DNA of 64,000 nucleotides from Gammaproteobacteria bacterium (lineage in GTDB: Bacteria > Pseudomonadota > Gammaproteobacteria > Xanthomonadales > Xanthomonadaceae), in contig JANXUD010000026.1 of assembly GCA_025352045.1 (NCBI GenBank), positions 27,974 through 91,973 of the forward strand. Direction: 5' to 3'. Under the pieces are notes generated by a model that was given only the letters and a program-made list of their open reading frames with translations, made no database searches and was not told the origin of the DNA. The translations under genes were made by a program, and so were the position numbers. Positions 35,207 through 44,803 of the stretch are shown here, in pieces. Every line of letters starts with the position of its first letter. Position 1 is the first letter of the stretch.

Positions 35207-36537
35207 ACGCGCCCTCGACCGCCAACACCCTGCAGCGCCGCGCGCTCGTGCTGGCCATGCTGGCGCTGCTGGGCGGCTGCGCGAAGCAGGCCACGCTGCA
35301 GCCTGCACAGCAGTTGGGCAATGCGCCTCCGCTGCCCGCGGCGCAGGACTTCCTGGTGCCGCCGATGCAGGTCCCGCATTTTTCCGGCTGGCAGGGCGGC
35401 CAACATCCCATCGTCGCGGCTGGACTGAAGATCGAACGGATCGCCAGCGGCCTCAAGCACCCGCGCCAGCTCTACACCCTGCCCAATGGCGACATCCTGG
35501 TGGTGGAATCCAACGGCCCCGGCACCGAGCCGGTGACCACGCCCAAGCAGCTGATCGCGAACAAGGTCAAGGGCCTGTCGGGCAAGGGCGCCAAGGGCGG
35601 CAACCGGATCACCCTGCTGCGCAACACCGGCAAGGCGGGCGGCGAATGGGAGCAGCATGTCTTCATCGCGGACCTGCATTCGCCCTTCGGCGTGCAGTTG
35701 ATCGGCGACACCCTGTACATCGCCAACACCGATGCCATCGTCAGGGTGCCGTACAGCGCGGGCCAAGTGCAGGCCAGCGCGCCCGCGACGGCGTTCACCG
35801 ACCTGCCGGCCACCATCAACCACCACTGGACCAAGGCGCTGGCCGCGAGCCCGGACGGCCGCAAGCTGTATGTCGGCGTCGGCTCGAACAGCAACATCAC
35901 CGAGAACGGCATCGACCAGGAATACCGGCGCGCCAACGTGCTCGAGGTGGACGTGGCCAGCGCGGGCAGCCGCATCTACGCGTCGGGGCTGCGCAATCCG
36001 ACCGGGCTGCAGTTCGAGCCGCACACCGGCCAGTTGTGGGCGATCGTCAACGAGCGCGACGAAATCGGGGCGGACCTGGTGCCCGATTACCTGACCTCGG
36101 TGCTGGCCGGCGGGTTCTACGGATGGCCCTACAGCTATTTCGGCCAGCACGTGGACAGACGCGTGATGCCGCAGCGTCCCGACCTGGTGGCGAAGGCGAT
36201 CAAGCCCGACTTCGCGCTGGGTTCGCATGTCGCGGCGCTGGGCCTGCTGTTCTCGGACGGCAACGCGCTGCCGGCCAGGTACCAGGGCGGCGCCTTCATC
36301 AGCGAACACGGCAGTTGGGACCGCTCGCCCTTGAGCGGCTACCGCGTCACCTTCGTCCGCTTCGTGCAGGGCAAGCCGGTCGGCGTCCCCGAGCCCATCG
36401 TCACCGGGTTCCATTCGGCCGACGAGTCGCAGCTGTATGGCGCACCGGTCGGTTTGGCGCAGGACCATGACGGTGCGTTGCTGGTCGCCGATGACGTCGG
36501 CGATTCGGTGTGGCGGGTGAGCGCGGCTGCGCCCTGA
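35203..36537 (+). CDS. PQQ-dependent sugar (L-sorbosone) dehydrogenase-like lipoprotein
   Basis: MLALLGGCAKQ lipobox; IERIASGLKHPRQLYTLPNGDILVVE; ASGLRNPTGLQFEPHTGQLWAIVNERDEIG; ISEHGSWDRSPLSGYRV. Confidence 0.9.
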   Translation: MNAPSTANTLQRRALVLAMLALLGGCAKQATLQPAQQLGNAPPLPAAQDFLVPPMQVPHFSGWQGGQHPIVAAGLKIERIASGLKHPRQLYTLPNGDILVVESNGPGTEPVTTPKQLIANKVKGLSGKGAKGGNRITLLRNTGKAGGEWEQHVFIADLHSPFGVQLIGDTLYIANTDAIVRVPYSAGQVQASAPATAFTDLPATINHHWTKALAASPDGRKLYVGVGSNSNITENGIDQEYRRANVLEVDVASAGSRIYASGLRNPTGLQFEPHTGQLWAIVNERDEIGADLVPDYLTSVLAGGFYGWPYSYFGQHVDRRVMPQRPDLVAKAIKPDFALGSHVAALGLLFSDGNALPARYQGGAFISEHGSWDRSPLSGYRVTFVRFVQGKPVGVPEPIVTGFHSADESQLYGAPVGLAQDHDGALLVADDVGDSVWRVSAAAP

Positions 36538-36562
36538 GCGGGTGGGCGCGGCAGAAATGACG

Positions 36563-36590
36563 AAGGCCGGGATTCCTCCCGGCCTTCCTT
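36563..36590. terminator. Bidirectional intrinsic terminator-like hairpin
   Basis: AAGGCCGGG-ATTCCT-CCCGGCCTT perfect 9-bp stem between convergent genes, followed by CCTT. Confidence 0.75.
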
Positions 36591-36597
36591 GCTGATC

Positions 36598-36620
36598 GGT
36601 CGGCTCGAGCCGCGCCGACC
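36598..36620. repeat. Hairpin with REP-like core abutting the POT gene stop codon
   Basis: GGTCGGC-TCGAGCCGC-GCCGACC; CGGCTCGAGCCGCG (36601-36614) identical to the REP-like arm at 38295. Confidence 0.5.
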
Positions 36621-38133
36621 TTACTTGACGCCGTGCATCAGCTTCTGGATCAGCGGTGCGACCAGGAATAGCACAACGCCGCCGACCACCAGGATATAGA
36701 AGCCCTGCGTGTAACCGGCGCGCGCCGATTCCACGGTCATGCCGGTCGAGCCGCTGATCATCGCCGCGTAGATTCCCGACAGGTTGTTGCCGATGCCGGT
36801 GGACAGGAACCAGCCGCCCATGCCGAAGCCGACCAGGCGCAGCGGGGCCAGCTTGGTCACCATGGACAGGCCGATCGGCGACAGGCACAGCTCGCCCACG
36901 GACTGGATCACGTAGACCATGAACAGGGTCCAGAACGGGATCTTGCCGTCGGCGGCGACCAGCGAGGACAGCGCGAACCACAGCAGCGCGAAGGCGAAGC
37001 CGTTGAAGATCAGGCCAAGGCCGAACTTGCGCGGGATGGACGGGTTGGACTTGCCGAGCTTCACCCAGATCCAGGCAATGATCGGCGCGAGGACGATGAT
37101 CGCGATCGAGTTCACCGACTGGAACCAGCCGGTCGGGAAGGTCCAGCCGCCGAGGTTGCGGTTGACAATCTCGTCGGCCAGGAAGGTGAAGCTGCTGCCC
37201 GCCTGCTCGAAGAACATCCAGAACAGGATGTTGAAGGTGAAGATGATCAGCATCGCGATCGTCTTGTCGCGCGACACCGCGCCTTTCGCGGATGCCCTCG
37301 ACCAGCAGCAGTGCGCACAGCGCCACGAACATCGGGGTCAGCACCCACCACTGCAAGGTATCGGCCGGAATCGAGAGCAGGAAGTAGATCAGCGGGATCG
37401 CGAGCAGCGCACCAATCAGTACGTACAGCACCTTGCGCTTGCCGGCATCGCCTTCTTCCGGCGGACGCCCGATCCAGCCCAGCTGGGCGCGGCCGAACCA
37501 GAACCAGACCAGGCTGATCAGCATGCCGATGCCGGCGGTGATGAACACGACCTTGTAGGCCGGCGCCGCCACCGTGCCGCCCATCAGGTGGTTGGCCAGC
37601 GCCGCGGTGAGGATCGGCGCGATGAAGGCGCCGAGGTTGATGCCCATGTAGAAGATGGTGAAGCCGGAATCGCGGCGCTCGTCGCCGGTCGAATAGAGCT
37701 TCCCGACCATCGTCGAGATGTTCGGCTTGAACAGGCCGTTGCCGGCGATGATCGTCGCCAGGCCGAAGGTGAAGATCTCCTTGTTCGGCATGGACACCAT
37801 GAACAGGCCGGTCGCCATGATCGCCGCGCCGAGCAGTATCGATCGCTGGTAGCCCAGCACCTTGTCCGCGACGTAGCCGCCGAAGATCGCCGCCGCGTAG
37901 ACCAGGGCCAGGTAGGCGCCGTAGAGCTTGCTGGCGGCTTCCTGGCCGCTTCCTTCGCCGCCGTAGAACTGGGTGACGATGTACAGGGTCAGCGCCCAGC
38001 GGATGCCATAGAACGCGAAGCGCTCCCAGAACTCCGTCATGAACAACATCCACAACGGGCGCGGATGCCCCATCACTTGCTTGAAGTCTGGAAGCTCGTT
38101 CCCGCCCTGGGGCAGGTCCTGGGCACCGGTCAT
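36621..38133 (-). pseudogene. POT/PTR family oligopeptide:H+ symporter interrupted by a frame disruption near 37284 (pseudogene, sequencing indel or +1 shift)
   Basis: N-terminal half (WERFAFYGIRWALTLYIV... GLFKPNISTMVGKLY) and C-terminal half (VSRDKTIAMLIIFTFNILFWMFFEQAGSSFT...) lie in different minus frames; span 1513 nt = 3x504+1. Confidence 0.85.
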
Positions 38134-38294
38134 GCGGCGTCTCCTGTTGATTGATGCGTCGTTGGCAGGTTGGAGGGAATTGCTGGATGCATGGCGCGCG
38201 ACCGGGTCCCGGCGGCGCATGCGGCCGCAAAGGTGTAACCGCTCCCCGCCCCTACGTCAAACCGGCCGGCCGATGTTGCGCCGCAGCATCCGTC

Positions 38295-38348
38295 GTGGGA
38301 GCGGCTCGAGCCGCGATCCGTGAAAGTCGCGGCTCAAGCCGCTCCCAC
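38295..38348. repeat. REP-like inverted repeat (22-bp arms) overlapping the kynA stop codon
   Basis: GTGGGAGCGGCTCGAGCCGCGA - TCCGTGAAAG - TCGCGGCTCAAGCCGCTCCCAC; arms pair at 21/22. Confidence 0.85.
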
Positions 38349-39206
38349 AGGCGGGGCGCCGAGTTCGGTGCGCACGTCCAGCAGCTCGGGGAAAAAGGTC
38401 AGCTCCAGCGCCTGCTTGAGGAAGCCCACGCCCGAACTGCCGCCGGTGCCGCGCCGGAATCCGATGATCCGCTCGACCGTCTTCATGTGCCGGAAGCGCC
38501 ACAGCTGGAAGCTCTGCTCGATGTCGAGCAACTGCTCGGCCATGGCGTAGGCCTCCCAGTGCGTCTCGGTGTCCTCGTAGATGCGCTGGTACACCGGCAC
38601 CAGGCGCGGGTCGCGGGCATGCGGCACGGTCCAGTCGCGCTCCAGGCGGTCGGCGGGAATGGCGTGGCCGTGGCGGCCGAGATAGCGCAGGTATTCGTCG
38701 TACAGGCTGGGCGCCTCGAGCGTGGCGCGCAATTCGGCCTGGCCGGCGGGATCGTGCGCGAATACGGCGACCATGCCGGCGTTCTTGTTGCCAAGCAGGA
38801 ATTCGATCAGGCGGTATTGCAGCGACTGGAAGCCCGACGCGGGCCCGAGCAGGTGCCGGAACTGCAGGTACTCGTTCGGCGTCAGGGTTTCCAGCACGCC
38901 CCATTGCTCGAACAGCTGGCGCTGGATCTGCTTGACCCGCGCGAGGATCTTCTGCGTCGGCGCCAGCTGGTCCTGCTTCAGGTGTTCAATGCCGGCGCGC
39001 AGCTCATGGATGACCAGCTTCATCCACAGCTCGGCGACCTGGTGCTGGACGATGAACAGCAGTTCATCGTGGTGCACGGGCTTGGAAATCGGTTGCTGCG
39101 CGGCGAGCAGCAGGTCCAGGCGCAGGTAGCCGCCGTAGCTGAGGCGGTCGGCGAGGTCGGTGATGACGCCTTGTTCGATCGGCCGCTGGTTGGGGGGCTG
39201 GGTCAT
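38334..39206 (-). CDS. kynA: Tryptophan 2,3-dioxygenase
   Basis: [82 protein letters not shown]. Confidence 0.94.
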   Translation of the reverse strand: MTQPPNQRPIEQGVITDLADRLSYGGYLRLDLLLAAQQPISKPVHHDELLFIVQHQVAELWMKLVIHELRAGIEHLKQDQLAPTQKILARVKQIQRQLFEQWGVLETLTPNEYLQFRHLLGPASGFQSLQYRLIEFLLGNKNAGMVAVFAHDPAGQAELRATLEAPSLYDEYLRYLGRHGHAIPADRLERDWTVPHARDPRLVPVYQRIYEDTETHWEAYAMAEQLLDIEQSFQLWRFRHMKTVERIIGFRRGTGGSSGVGFLKQALELTFFPELLDVRTELGAPPVGAA

Positions 39207-39332
39207 TCGGGCTCGGCGGCGCAAGGCGGGGGCGGCCAAAGCGTAGCGCATCCCGTGCCGGGCACGCCCGCCGCTTGCACGTCCGGGCACGTGGGGATCG
39301 GGCCGGGCGGCCAAGCTACAATGCGGGTCCGT

Positions 39333-39363
39333 GGCGCCAGCCCCCTTCCCGGGGACCGGCGCC
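39333..39363 (+). promoter_or_regulatory. Predicted 5' UTR hairpin upstream of E1-alpha
   Basis: GGCGCC-AG-CCCC-CTTCCC-GGGG-ACC-GGCGCC, preceded by a TACAAT -10-like box at 39317-39322. Confidence 0.4.
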
Positions 39364-39391
39364 CTGAGCCGCTGGCTGCCTGGGAGGGCCC

Positions 39392-40465
39392 ATGCCGACC
39401 GTTGCAACTTTCGACATCGAATACCTGCAGTACCTGGGCCCGGACGGCAACCTCGTCCGCGACGACCTGCCCGAGTTCGCCGCCGACCGCCGCGTGCTGG
39501 TGGAACTGTTCAAGCAGATGCTGTTCACCCGCGCCTTCGACACCAAGGCGGTGAACCTGCAGCGGACCGGCAAGCTCGGCACCTACGCCAGCTGCCTGGG
39601 CCACGAGGCCACCCACATCGGCATCGGCAGCGCGATGCAGTACGACGACGTGTTCGCGCCCAGCTACCGCGAGTACGGCGCCCAGTTCATGCGTGGCGTG
39701 AAGCCGCGCGAAGTGCTGATGTACTGGGGCGGCGACGAGCGCGGCAACGATTTCTCCGGGCCGCCGCACGATTACTCCTGGTGCGTGCCGATCGGCACCC
39801 AGAACCTCCACGCGGCGGGCGCCGCGCTGGCGTTCAAGCTGCGCGGCGAACCGCGCGTGGCGGTGGCCTGCGTCGGCGACGGCGGCTCGTCCAAGACCGA
39901 CACCTACGCGGCGATCAACTCCGCGGGCGCGTTCACCCTGCCCTTCATCCAGTGCATCATCAACAACCAGTGGGCCATCTCGGTGCCGCGCAAGGCGCAG
40001 ACCGGCGCCAAGACGCTGGCGCAGAAGGGCATCGCCGGCGGGCTGGAGTCGTTGCAGGTGGACGGCAACGACATCATCGCCGTGCGCGGCGCCATGGATT
40101 TCGCGCTCAAGCGCGCGCGCAACGGCCACGGCGGCAGCTGCATCGAGTTCGTCACCTACCGCCTGTCCGACCACACCACCGCCGACGACGCACGCCGCTA
40201 TCGTGGCGAGCAGGAAGTGAAGGAAGGCTGGGAGCGCGAACCCTTCCTGCGCCTGCGCAAGTTCCTCACGACCGAGGGCGTCTGGAACGAGAAGATCGAA
40301 GCCGAGTGGAAGGAGGAGTGCAACCGCCTCTCCGACATCGAGGTCAACGCCTACCTGGAAACCAAGACCCAGCCCGTGGAGGCCATGTTCGACTTCCTCT
40401 ATGGCGACATGCCCCACGACGTCGCCGAACAACGCGCCGACGCCCTGAAATGGGAGGGTCGCTGA
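39392..40465 (+). CDS. 2-oxoacid (pyruvate/branched-chain) dehydrogenase E1 component, alpha subunit
   Basis: [77 protein letters not shown] (ThDP motif). Confidence 0.92.
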   Translation: MPTVATFDIEYLQYLGPDGNLVRDDLPEFAADRRVLVELFKQMLFTRAFDTKAVNLQRTGKLGTYASCLGHEATHIGIGSAMQYDDVFAPSYREYGAQFMRGVKPREVLMYWGGDERGNDFSGPPHDYSWCVPIGTQNLHAAGAALAFKLRGEPRVAVACVGDGGSSKTDTYAAINSAGAFTLPFIQCIINNQWAISVPRKAQTGAKTLAQKGIAGGLESLQVDGNDIIAVRGAMDFALKRARNGHGGSCIEFVTYRLSDHTTADDARRYRGEQEVKEGWEREPFLRLRKFLTTEGVWNEKIEAEWKEECNRLSDIEVNAYLETKTQPVEAMFDFLYGDMPHDVAEQRADALKWEGR

Positions 40466-40466
40466 G

Positions 40467-41447
40467 ATGGCCGCCATCACACTCATCGAAGCGATCACCA
40501 TGGCCCTGGCCTGGGAGCTCAAGCACGACGACACGGTCGTGGTGCTGGGCGAGGACGTGGGCGTCAACGGCGGCGTGTTCCGCGCCACCGCCGGCCTGCA
40601 GGCCACGTTCGGTTCCGACCGGGTGATCGACACGCCGCTCGACGAGACCACCATCGCCGGCCTCACCGTCGGCATGGCCTCGCAGGGCATGAAGCCGGTG
40701 GCCGAGGCGCAGTTCGACGGCTTCATGTATCCGATGGTGGACCACATCATCTGCCACGCCGCGCGCTTCCGTTACCGCACCCGCGGCCGCCTCACCTGCC
40801 CGATGGTCCTGCGCGTGCCCTGGGGCGGCGGCATCCGCGCGCCCGAGCATCACTCCGAGGCGAATGAGGCGATATTTACAAATGTCCCCGGGCTGCGCGT
40901 GGTCATGCCGTCGTCGCCGCAGCGCGCCTATGGCCTGCTGCTGGCGGCGATCCGCGACCCGGACCCGGTGATCTTCTTCGAGCCCAAGCGCATCTACCGC
41001 CAGTACAAGGAGGAAGTCGTCGACGACGGCGAGGCCCTGCCGCTGGACGTGTGCTTCGTGCTGCGCGACGGCAGCGACGTGACCCTGGTGACCTGGGGCT
41101 CGCAGGTGAAGGAAACGCTCGAGGCCGCCGAGGCGCTCGCCAAGGAAGGCATCAGCGCCGAGGTGATCGACATCGCCACGATCAAGCCGCTGGACTTCGA
41201 CACCATCCATGAGTCGGTGAAGAAGACCGGCCGCTGCGTGATCGTGCACGAGGCCGCGCGCACCGCCGGCTTCGGCGCCGAGATCGCCGCGCAACTGGCC
41301 GAGAAGGCGATGTTCGACCTGGTCGCCCCGGTCGAGCGCGTCACCGGTTACGACACCCACATCCCCCTGTTCCGGCTGGAAATGAAGTACCTGCCGAGCG
41401 TGGAAAAGATCCTCGCCGCCGCCAAGCGCACGCTGGCGCACGGCTGA
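40467..41447 (+). CDS. 2-oxoacid dehydrogenase E1 component, beta subunit
   Basis: VVVLGEDVGVNGGVFRATAGLQATFGSDRVIDTPLDETTIAGLTVGMA; GFGAEIAAQLAEKAMFDL. Confidence 0.93.
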   Translation: MAAITLIEAITMALAWELKHDDTVVVLGEDVGVNGGVFRATAGLQATFGSDRVIDTPLDETTIAGLTVGMASQGMKPVAEAQFDGFMYPMVDHIICHAARFRYRTRGRLTCPMVLRVPWGGGIRAPEHHSEANEAIFTNVPGLRVVMPSSPQRAYGLLLAAIRDPDPVIFFEPKRIYRQYKEEVVDDGEALPLDVCFVLRDGSDVTLVTWGSQVKETLEAAEALAKEGISAEVIDIATIKPLDFDTIHESVKKTGRCVIVHEAARTAGFGAEIAAQLAEKAMFDLVAPVERVTGYDTHIPLFRLEMKYLPSVEKILAAAKRTLAHG

Positions 41448-41459
41448 CGACACGGAGCG

Positions 41460-42869
41460 TTGCCCCCAATGAACGACAAGACGACCAAGAAAACCTTTTA
41501 CCTGCCCGACCTCGGCGAAGGCCTGCCGGACGCCGAGATCGTCGAGTGGATGGTCAAGCCAGGCGAGAGCATCAAGCTCGACGAGCCGATGGTGTCCATG
41601 GAGACCGCCAAGGCGGTGGTCGAGCTGCCCTCGCCGTTCTCCGGCAAGGTGCTGCGGGTATCCGGCGGTGCCGGCGACGTGATCACCACCGGCGCCTGGC
41701 TGGTCGAGATGGAACTGGACATGAGCCAGCCGCAGCGCGCCGAAGCCCAGGACACCGGGCATGCGCACGGTGGCGGCCACGCCGCGCCGCCGCCCGAGCA
41801 AACGCCGATCGCGCCCGCAAACGCGGCGCCGGTCGCCAACGTGCCGACCGGCGCGGAAGCGGTCGCGAAGCAGCCCGAGCCCGTCGAAACCAAGTCCGCT
41901 GACGCGGGAACCGTCGTCGGCGCGATGCAGAGCAGCGACGCGGTGCGTAGCGAGACCGCCTCGTCCGTCGGTGGCGCCCGGGCCATGCCCGCCGTGCGCG
42001 CGCTGGCCAAAAAGCTCGGCGTGGACCTGTCGCGCGTGGCGCCCACCGGCGCCGACGGCACCGTGACCATGGCAGACGTCAAGACCGCCGCCAGTGGGAG
42101 CGGCTTCAGCCGCGATCCCGCCCCCCGCGCCACATCCGCGGCGGTAGCCTATGCCCCGCCCGCGACCCGCTCCCCGGCGATGCCGACGCCATCCGCGTCG
42201 CGCAACGAACCCGTGCGAGCCACCGCCGCCCGCGACACCGACGAGCCGATCCGCGGCGTGCGCCGCAACATGGTCCGGGTGATGAGCCAGGCCCATGCCG
42301 AAGTGGTGCCGACCACCCTGATGGACGATGCCGACCTGCACGCCTGGTCGCCGGGCGAGGACATCATGGCGCGCCTGATCCGTGCGCTGGTGCATGCCGC
42401 CGCGGCCGAGCCCGGGCTCAATGCCTGGCTCAACGCCAAGGAAGGCACGCTGCGCCGGCATTCGCGCGTGGACGTGGGCATCGCGGTGGATTCTCCGGAA
42501 GGCCTGTTCGTGCCTGCGCTGCGCAATTGCGACCGGCTCGATCCGCAGGGCGTGCGCGCCGAGCTCAACCGCCTGCGCGACGGCGTCAAGAACCGCAGCC
42601 TGCCTCCAGAGGACCTGACCGGCTACACCATCATGCTGTCGAACTTCGGTGTCTTCGCCGGGAAGTACGCCACGCCGATCGTGGTGCCGCCCTGCGTTTG
42701 CATCCTCGGCGCCGGCCGCCTGCACCACGCCATCGTGCCGGTGCTGGGCGGCATGGAAACGCATCGGATGATGCCGCTGTCGCTGAGCTTCGACCACCGC
42801 GCCGTCACCGGCGGCGAGGCCGCGCGCTTCCTGCGCGTGATGATCGACGACCTGCAGCGCGCACGCTGA
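41460..42869 (+). CDS. 2-oxoacid dehydrogenase E2 (dihydrolipoamide acyltransferase), one lipoyl domain
   Basis: FYLPDLGEGLPDAEIVEWMV...PMVSMETAKAVVELPSPFSG (lipoyl); PAVRALAKKLGVDLSRVAPTGADGTVTMADV (PSBD); LSFDHRAVTGGEAARFL. Confidence 0.92.
   Translation: MPPMNDKTTKKTFYLPDLGEGLPDAEIVEWMVKPGESIKLDEPMVSMETAKAVVELPSPFSGKVLRVSGGAGDVITTGAWLVEMELDMSQPQRAEAQDTGHAHGGGHAAPPPEQTPIAPANAAPVANVPTGAEAVAKQPEPVETKSADAGTVVGAMQSSDAVRSETASSVGGARAMPAVRALAKKLGVDLSRVAPTGADGTVTMADVKTAASGSGFSRDPAPRATSAAVAYAPPATRSPAMPTPSASRNEPVRATAARDTDEPIRGVRRNMVRVMSQAHAEVVPTTLMDDADLHAWSPGEDIMARLIRALVHAAAAEPGLNAWLNAKEGTLRRHSRVDVGIAVDSPEGLFVPALRNCDRLDPQGVRAELNRLRDGVKNRSLPPEDLTGYTIMLSNFGVFAGKYATPIVVPPCVCILGAGRLHHAIVPVLGGMETHRMMPLSLSFDHRAVTGGEAARFLRVMIDDLQRAR
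42094..42119 (+). repeat. REP-like half element embedded in frame in the E2 gene
   Basis: GTGGGAGCGGCTTCAGCCGCGATCCC, near-identical to the REP-like arm at 38295; translated within ...AASGSGFSRDPAP.... Confidence 0.75.
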
Positions 42870-42879
42870 GCAAGCGCCG

Positions 42880-43653
42880 ATGGCGCGGCGACTGGTCGGC
42901 GTCATGATCGACTGCGAGCGGGCCGCCATCGGGCCCGCCGCAGGATTCTGGAGCCAGGCCCTTGGCCTGCCCATCTCCGATCCCGACGAGGGCGGCGATG
43001 GCTGCTACGCCCTGCTCTCGCCGGGACCCGGCGGCCTCCATGTCGAGGTGCAGTCGGTCGAGCATGAGTCGCGCCTGCACCTGGACATCGAGTGCGATGA
43101 CATCGATGCCGAGGCCGATGCCCTGGAGGCCATCGGCGCGACCCGCATCGCCAATCCGCGCCAGCGCTGGTGGGTGATGCAGGCGCCGACCGGCCATCGC
43201 TTCTGCCTGGTGCGCAAGCGCGAGCGCGAAGTCGCAACGCGGCCGCGCCGCAGTAGCCTGCCCCTGCGACACCACAGCGTGCTGATCGCCCTGGTGATCG
43301 ACTGCCCCGGCGAATCGCTCGAACCCGCGCTGCGGTTCTGGAGCCAGGCGCTGGGCCGCGCGATCGCCAGCCGGGACCAGGACGGCGATGGCCGCTATGG
43401 GGAACTCGCCACCGGCCCCGACGAAGTCTTCCTGCTGTTGCAGCGCGTGGACCATGCCGCCCGCGTGCACCTGGACATCCAGGCCGACGATCTCGACGCC
43501 GAAGTCGCGCGCCTGGAAAACCTTGGCGCGACCCGCGAGTCCTTCCTCAAGCGCTGGTGGCTGATGCGCGCGCCCACCGGACACCGCTTCTGCGTCGTGC
43601 GCCAGCAGCCCGCGAAACCCGGCGTGCGGCAAAACACCTGGGGCCGCCGCTGA
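42880..43653 (+). CDS. Tandem-duplicated VOC (glyoxalase-like) domain protein
   Basis: Two parallel halves: FWSQALGLPISDPDEGGDG...RWWVMQAPTGHRFCLVRK and FWSQALGRAIASRDQDGDG...RWWLMRAPTGHRFCVVRQ. Confidence 0.88.
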   Translation: MARRLVGVMIDCERAAIGPAAGFWSQALGLPISDPDEGGDGCYALLSPGPGGLHVEVQSVEHESRLHLDIECDDIDAEADALEAIGATRIANPRQRWWVMQAPTGHRFCLVRKREREVATRPRRSSLPLRHHSVLIALVIDCPGESLEPALRFWSQALGRAIASRDQDGDGRYGELATGPDEVFLLLQRVDHAARVHLDIQADDLDAEVARLENLGATRESFLKRWWLMRAPTGHRFCVVRQQPAKPGVRQNTWGRR

Positions 43654-43665
43654 GCCACGGCGGCG

Positions 43666-44220
43666 CTAGCGGGGTGCCTCCGCCTCGATCCGGTGCAATT
43701 CCGGCCCCATGCGCCGCTCGGCGGCACCGGCGGCTTCGAACAGCAGGTAGCCGAACGCCGCGAAGGCGGCGAGCAACAGCACCGCCGTCGCGGCATGCTT
43801 GGCGCCCATGTAGCGCATCGGCGGCAGGAAGGCGAGCAGCGCCAGGAGCCCGCCGACGATGGTCACCGCGTCGAAGCTCGCGCGTTGCCAGTAGCCACCA
43901 CCCAGGTGCAACCACATGCCGAACTCGTCGAAGGTGAGTGCCAGCCCGACCGCATAGATGGTCGCCACCAGCCGCGACGCGCGTTCCCGCGGACCCGAGA
44001 ACAGCAGCACGCCCCCTGCGATCGACAGCAGGATGATGCCGAAGTTGAGGTGGTGGATATGCGTCCCGCCCAGGAACAGGAACAGGTCGGGAAGCCGCCG
44101 CGTCATGATGAGCAACACAAGGATCCGCGTCGCCAGGAAGGTGGCGACGAAAATCGTGAGCACCCGCCGCGCCAGCCGACGGCGCAGTTCATGCCTCGAG
44201 TGCGGAGCGCGTTCGTCCAA
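43666..44220 (-). CDS. Conserved integral membrane protein, unknown function
   Basis: 184 aa; TM segments; LFLGGTHIHHLNFGIILLSIAGGVLLFSG. Confidence 0.75.
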   Translation of the reverse strand: MDERAPHSRHELRRRLARRVLTIFVATFLATRILVLLIMTRRLPDLFLFLGGTHIHHLNFGIILLSIAGGVLLFSGPRERASRLVATIYAVGLALTFDEFGMWLHLGGGYWQRASFDAVTIVGGLLALLAFLPPMRYMGAKHAATAVLLLAAFAAFGYLLFEAAGAAERRMGPELHRIEAEAPR

Positions 44221-44262
44221 CCGGGGCGGCCGATCAGCGCGGCGCGCTGGCGCGCTGCCGCA

Positions 44263-44712
44263 TCATCGGCGGCAGAAGCCTTCGCCCGCGTGGATGGTCA
44301 GGCACTCGTGCTTGCCGGCCAGCCATTTCATGCCGGTCGCCTTGCCATCGGTGGCGTGGATGGATTCGGTCTTGCCTGCGCGCTCGAACTCGATCGCATC
44401 GCCCGCGCGCTTGCCGGCGAAGAATTTCATGCCGTCCAGGTCGCGGACGGTGATCTGGTAGCCGGTGTCCGACGATTCGATGTCGAGGAAGGTGCCTTCC
44501 GGGCCGGTCCACTTGCCGATCCACGCATCGGTGCCGGTCTTCGCGGCCGGCGTTGCCATGTCCGGGGGCGGCAGGACGGGTGCGGTGCCCGGTGGCGTGG
44601 CGGGCGCGGCGGGCCGGGCCTGCGCGACGGACGGCGCCGCGGGCCCGGCCTGCGGGTGGCAGGCAGCCAGGGTCAAGAGGAAAAGCGCGGCGACGGGGGT
44701 CCGGATACGCAT
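44263..44712 (-). CDS. Putative small lipoprotein
   Basis: MRIRTPVAALFLLTLAACHPQAG lipobox; small beta-rich C-terminal domain. Confidence 0.75.
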   Translation of the reverse strand: MRIRTPVAALFLLTLAACHPQAGPAAPSVAQARPAAPATPPGTAPVLPPPDMATPAAKTGTDAWIGKWTGPEGTFLDIESSDTGYQITVRDLDGMKFFAGKRAGDAIEFERAGKTESIHATDGKATGMKWLAGKHECLTIHAGEGFCRR

Positions 44713-44803
44713 GGGTGTGTCCTTGGGAGCGTGGCAGGAGATCATGGGGACTGTGGCATGAACGCGAGGTGCAGCGACACGGCAGACTGCGCGGTCGGCG
44801 GCC

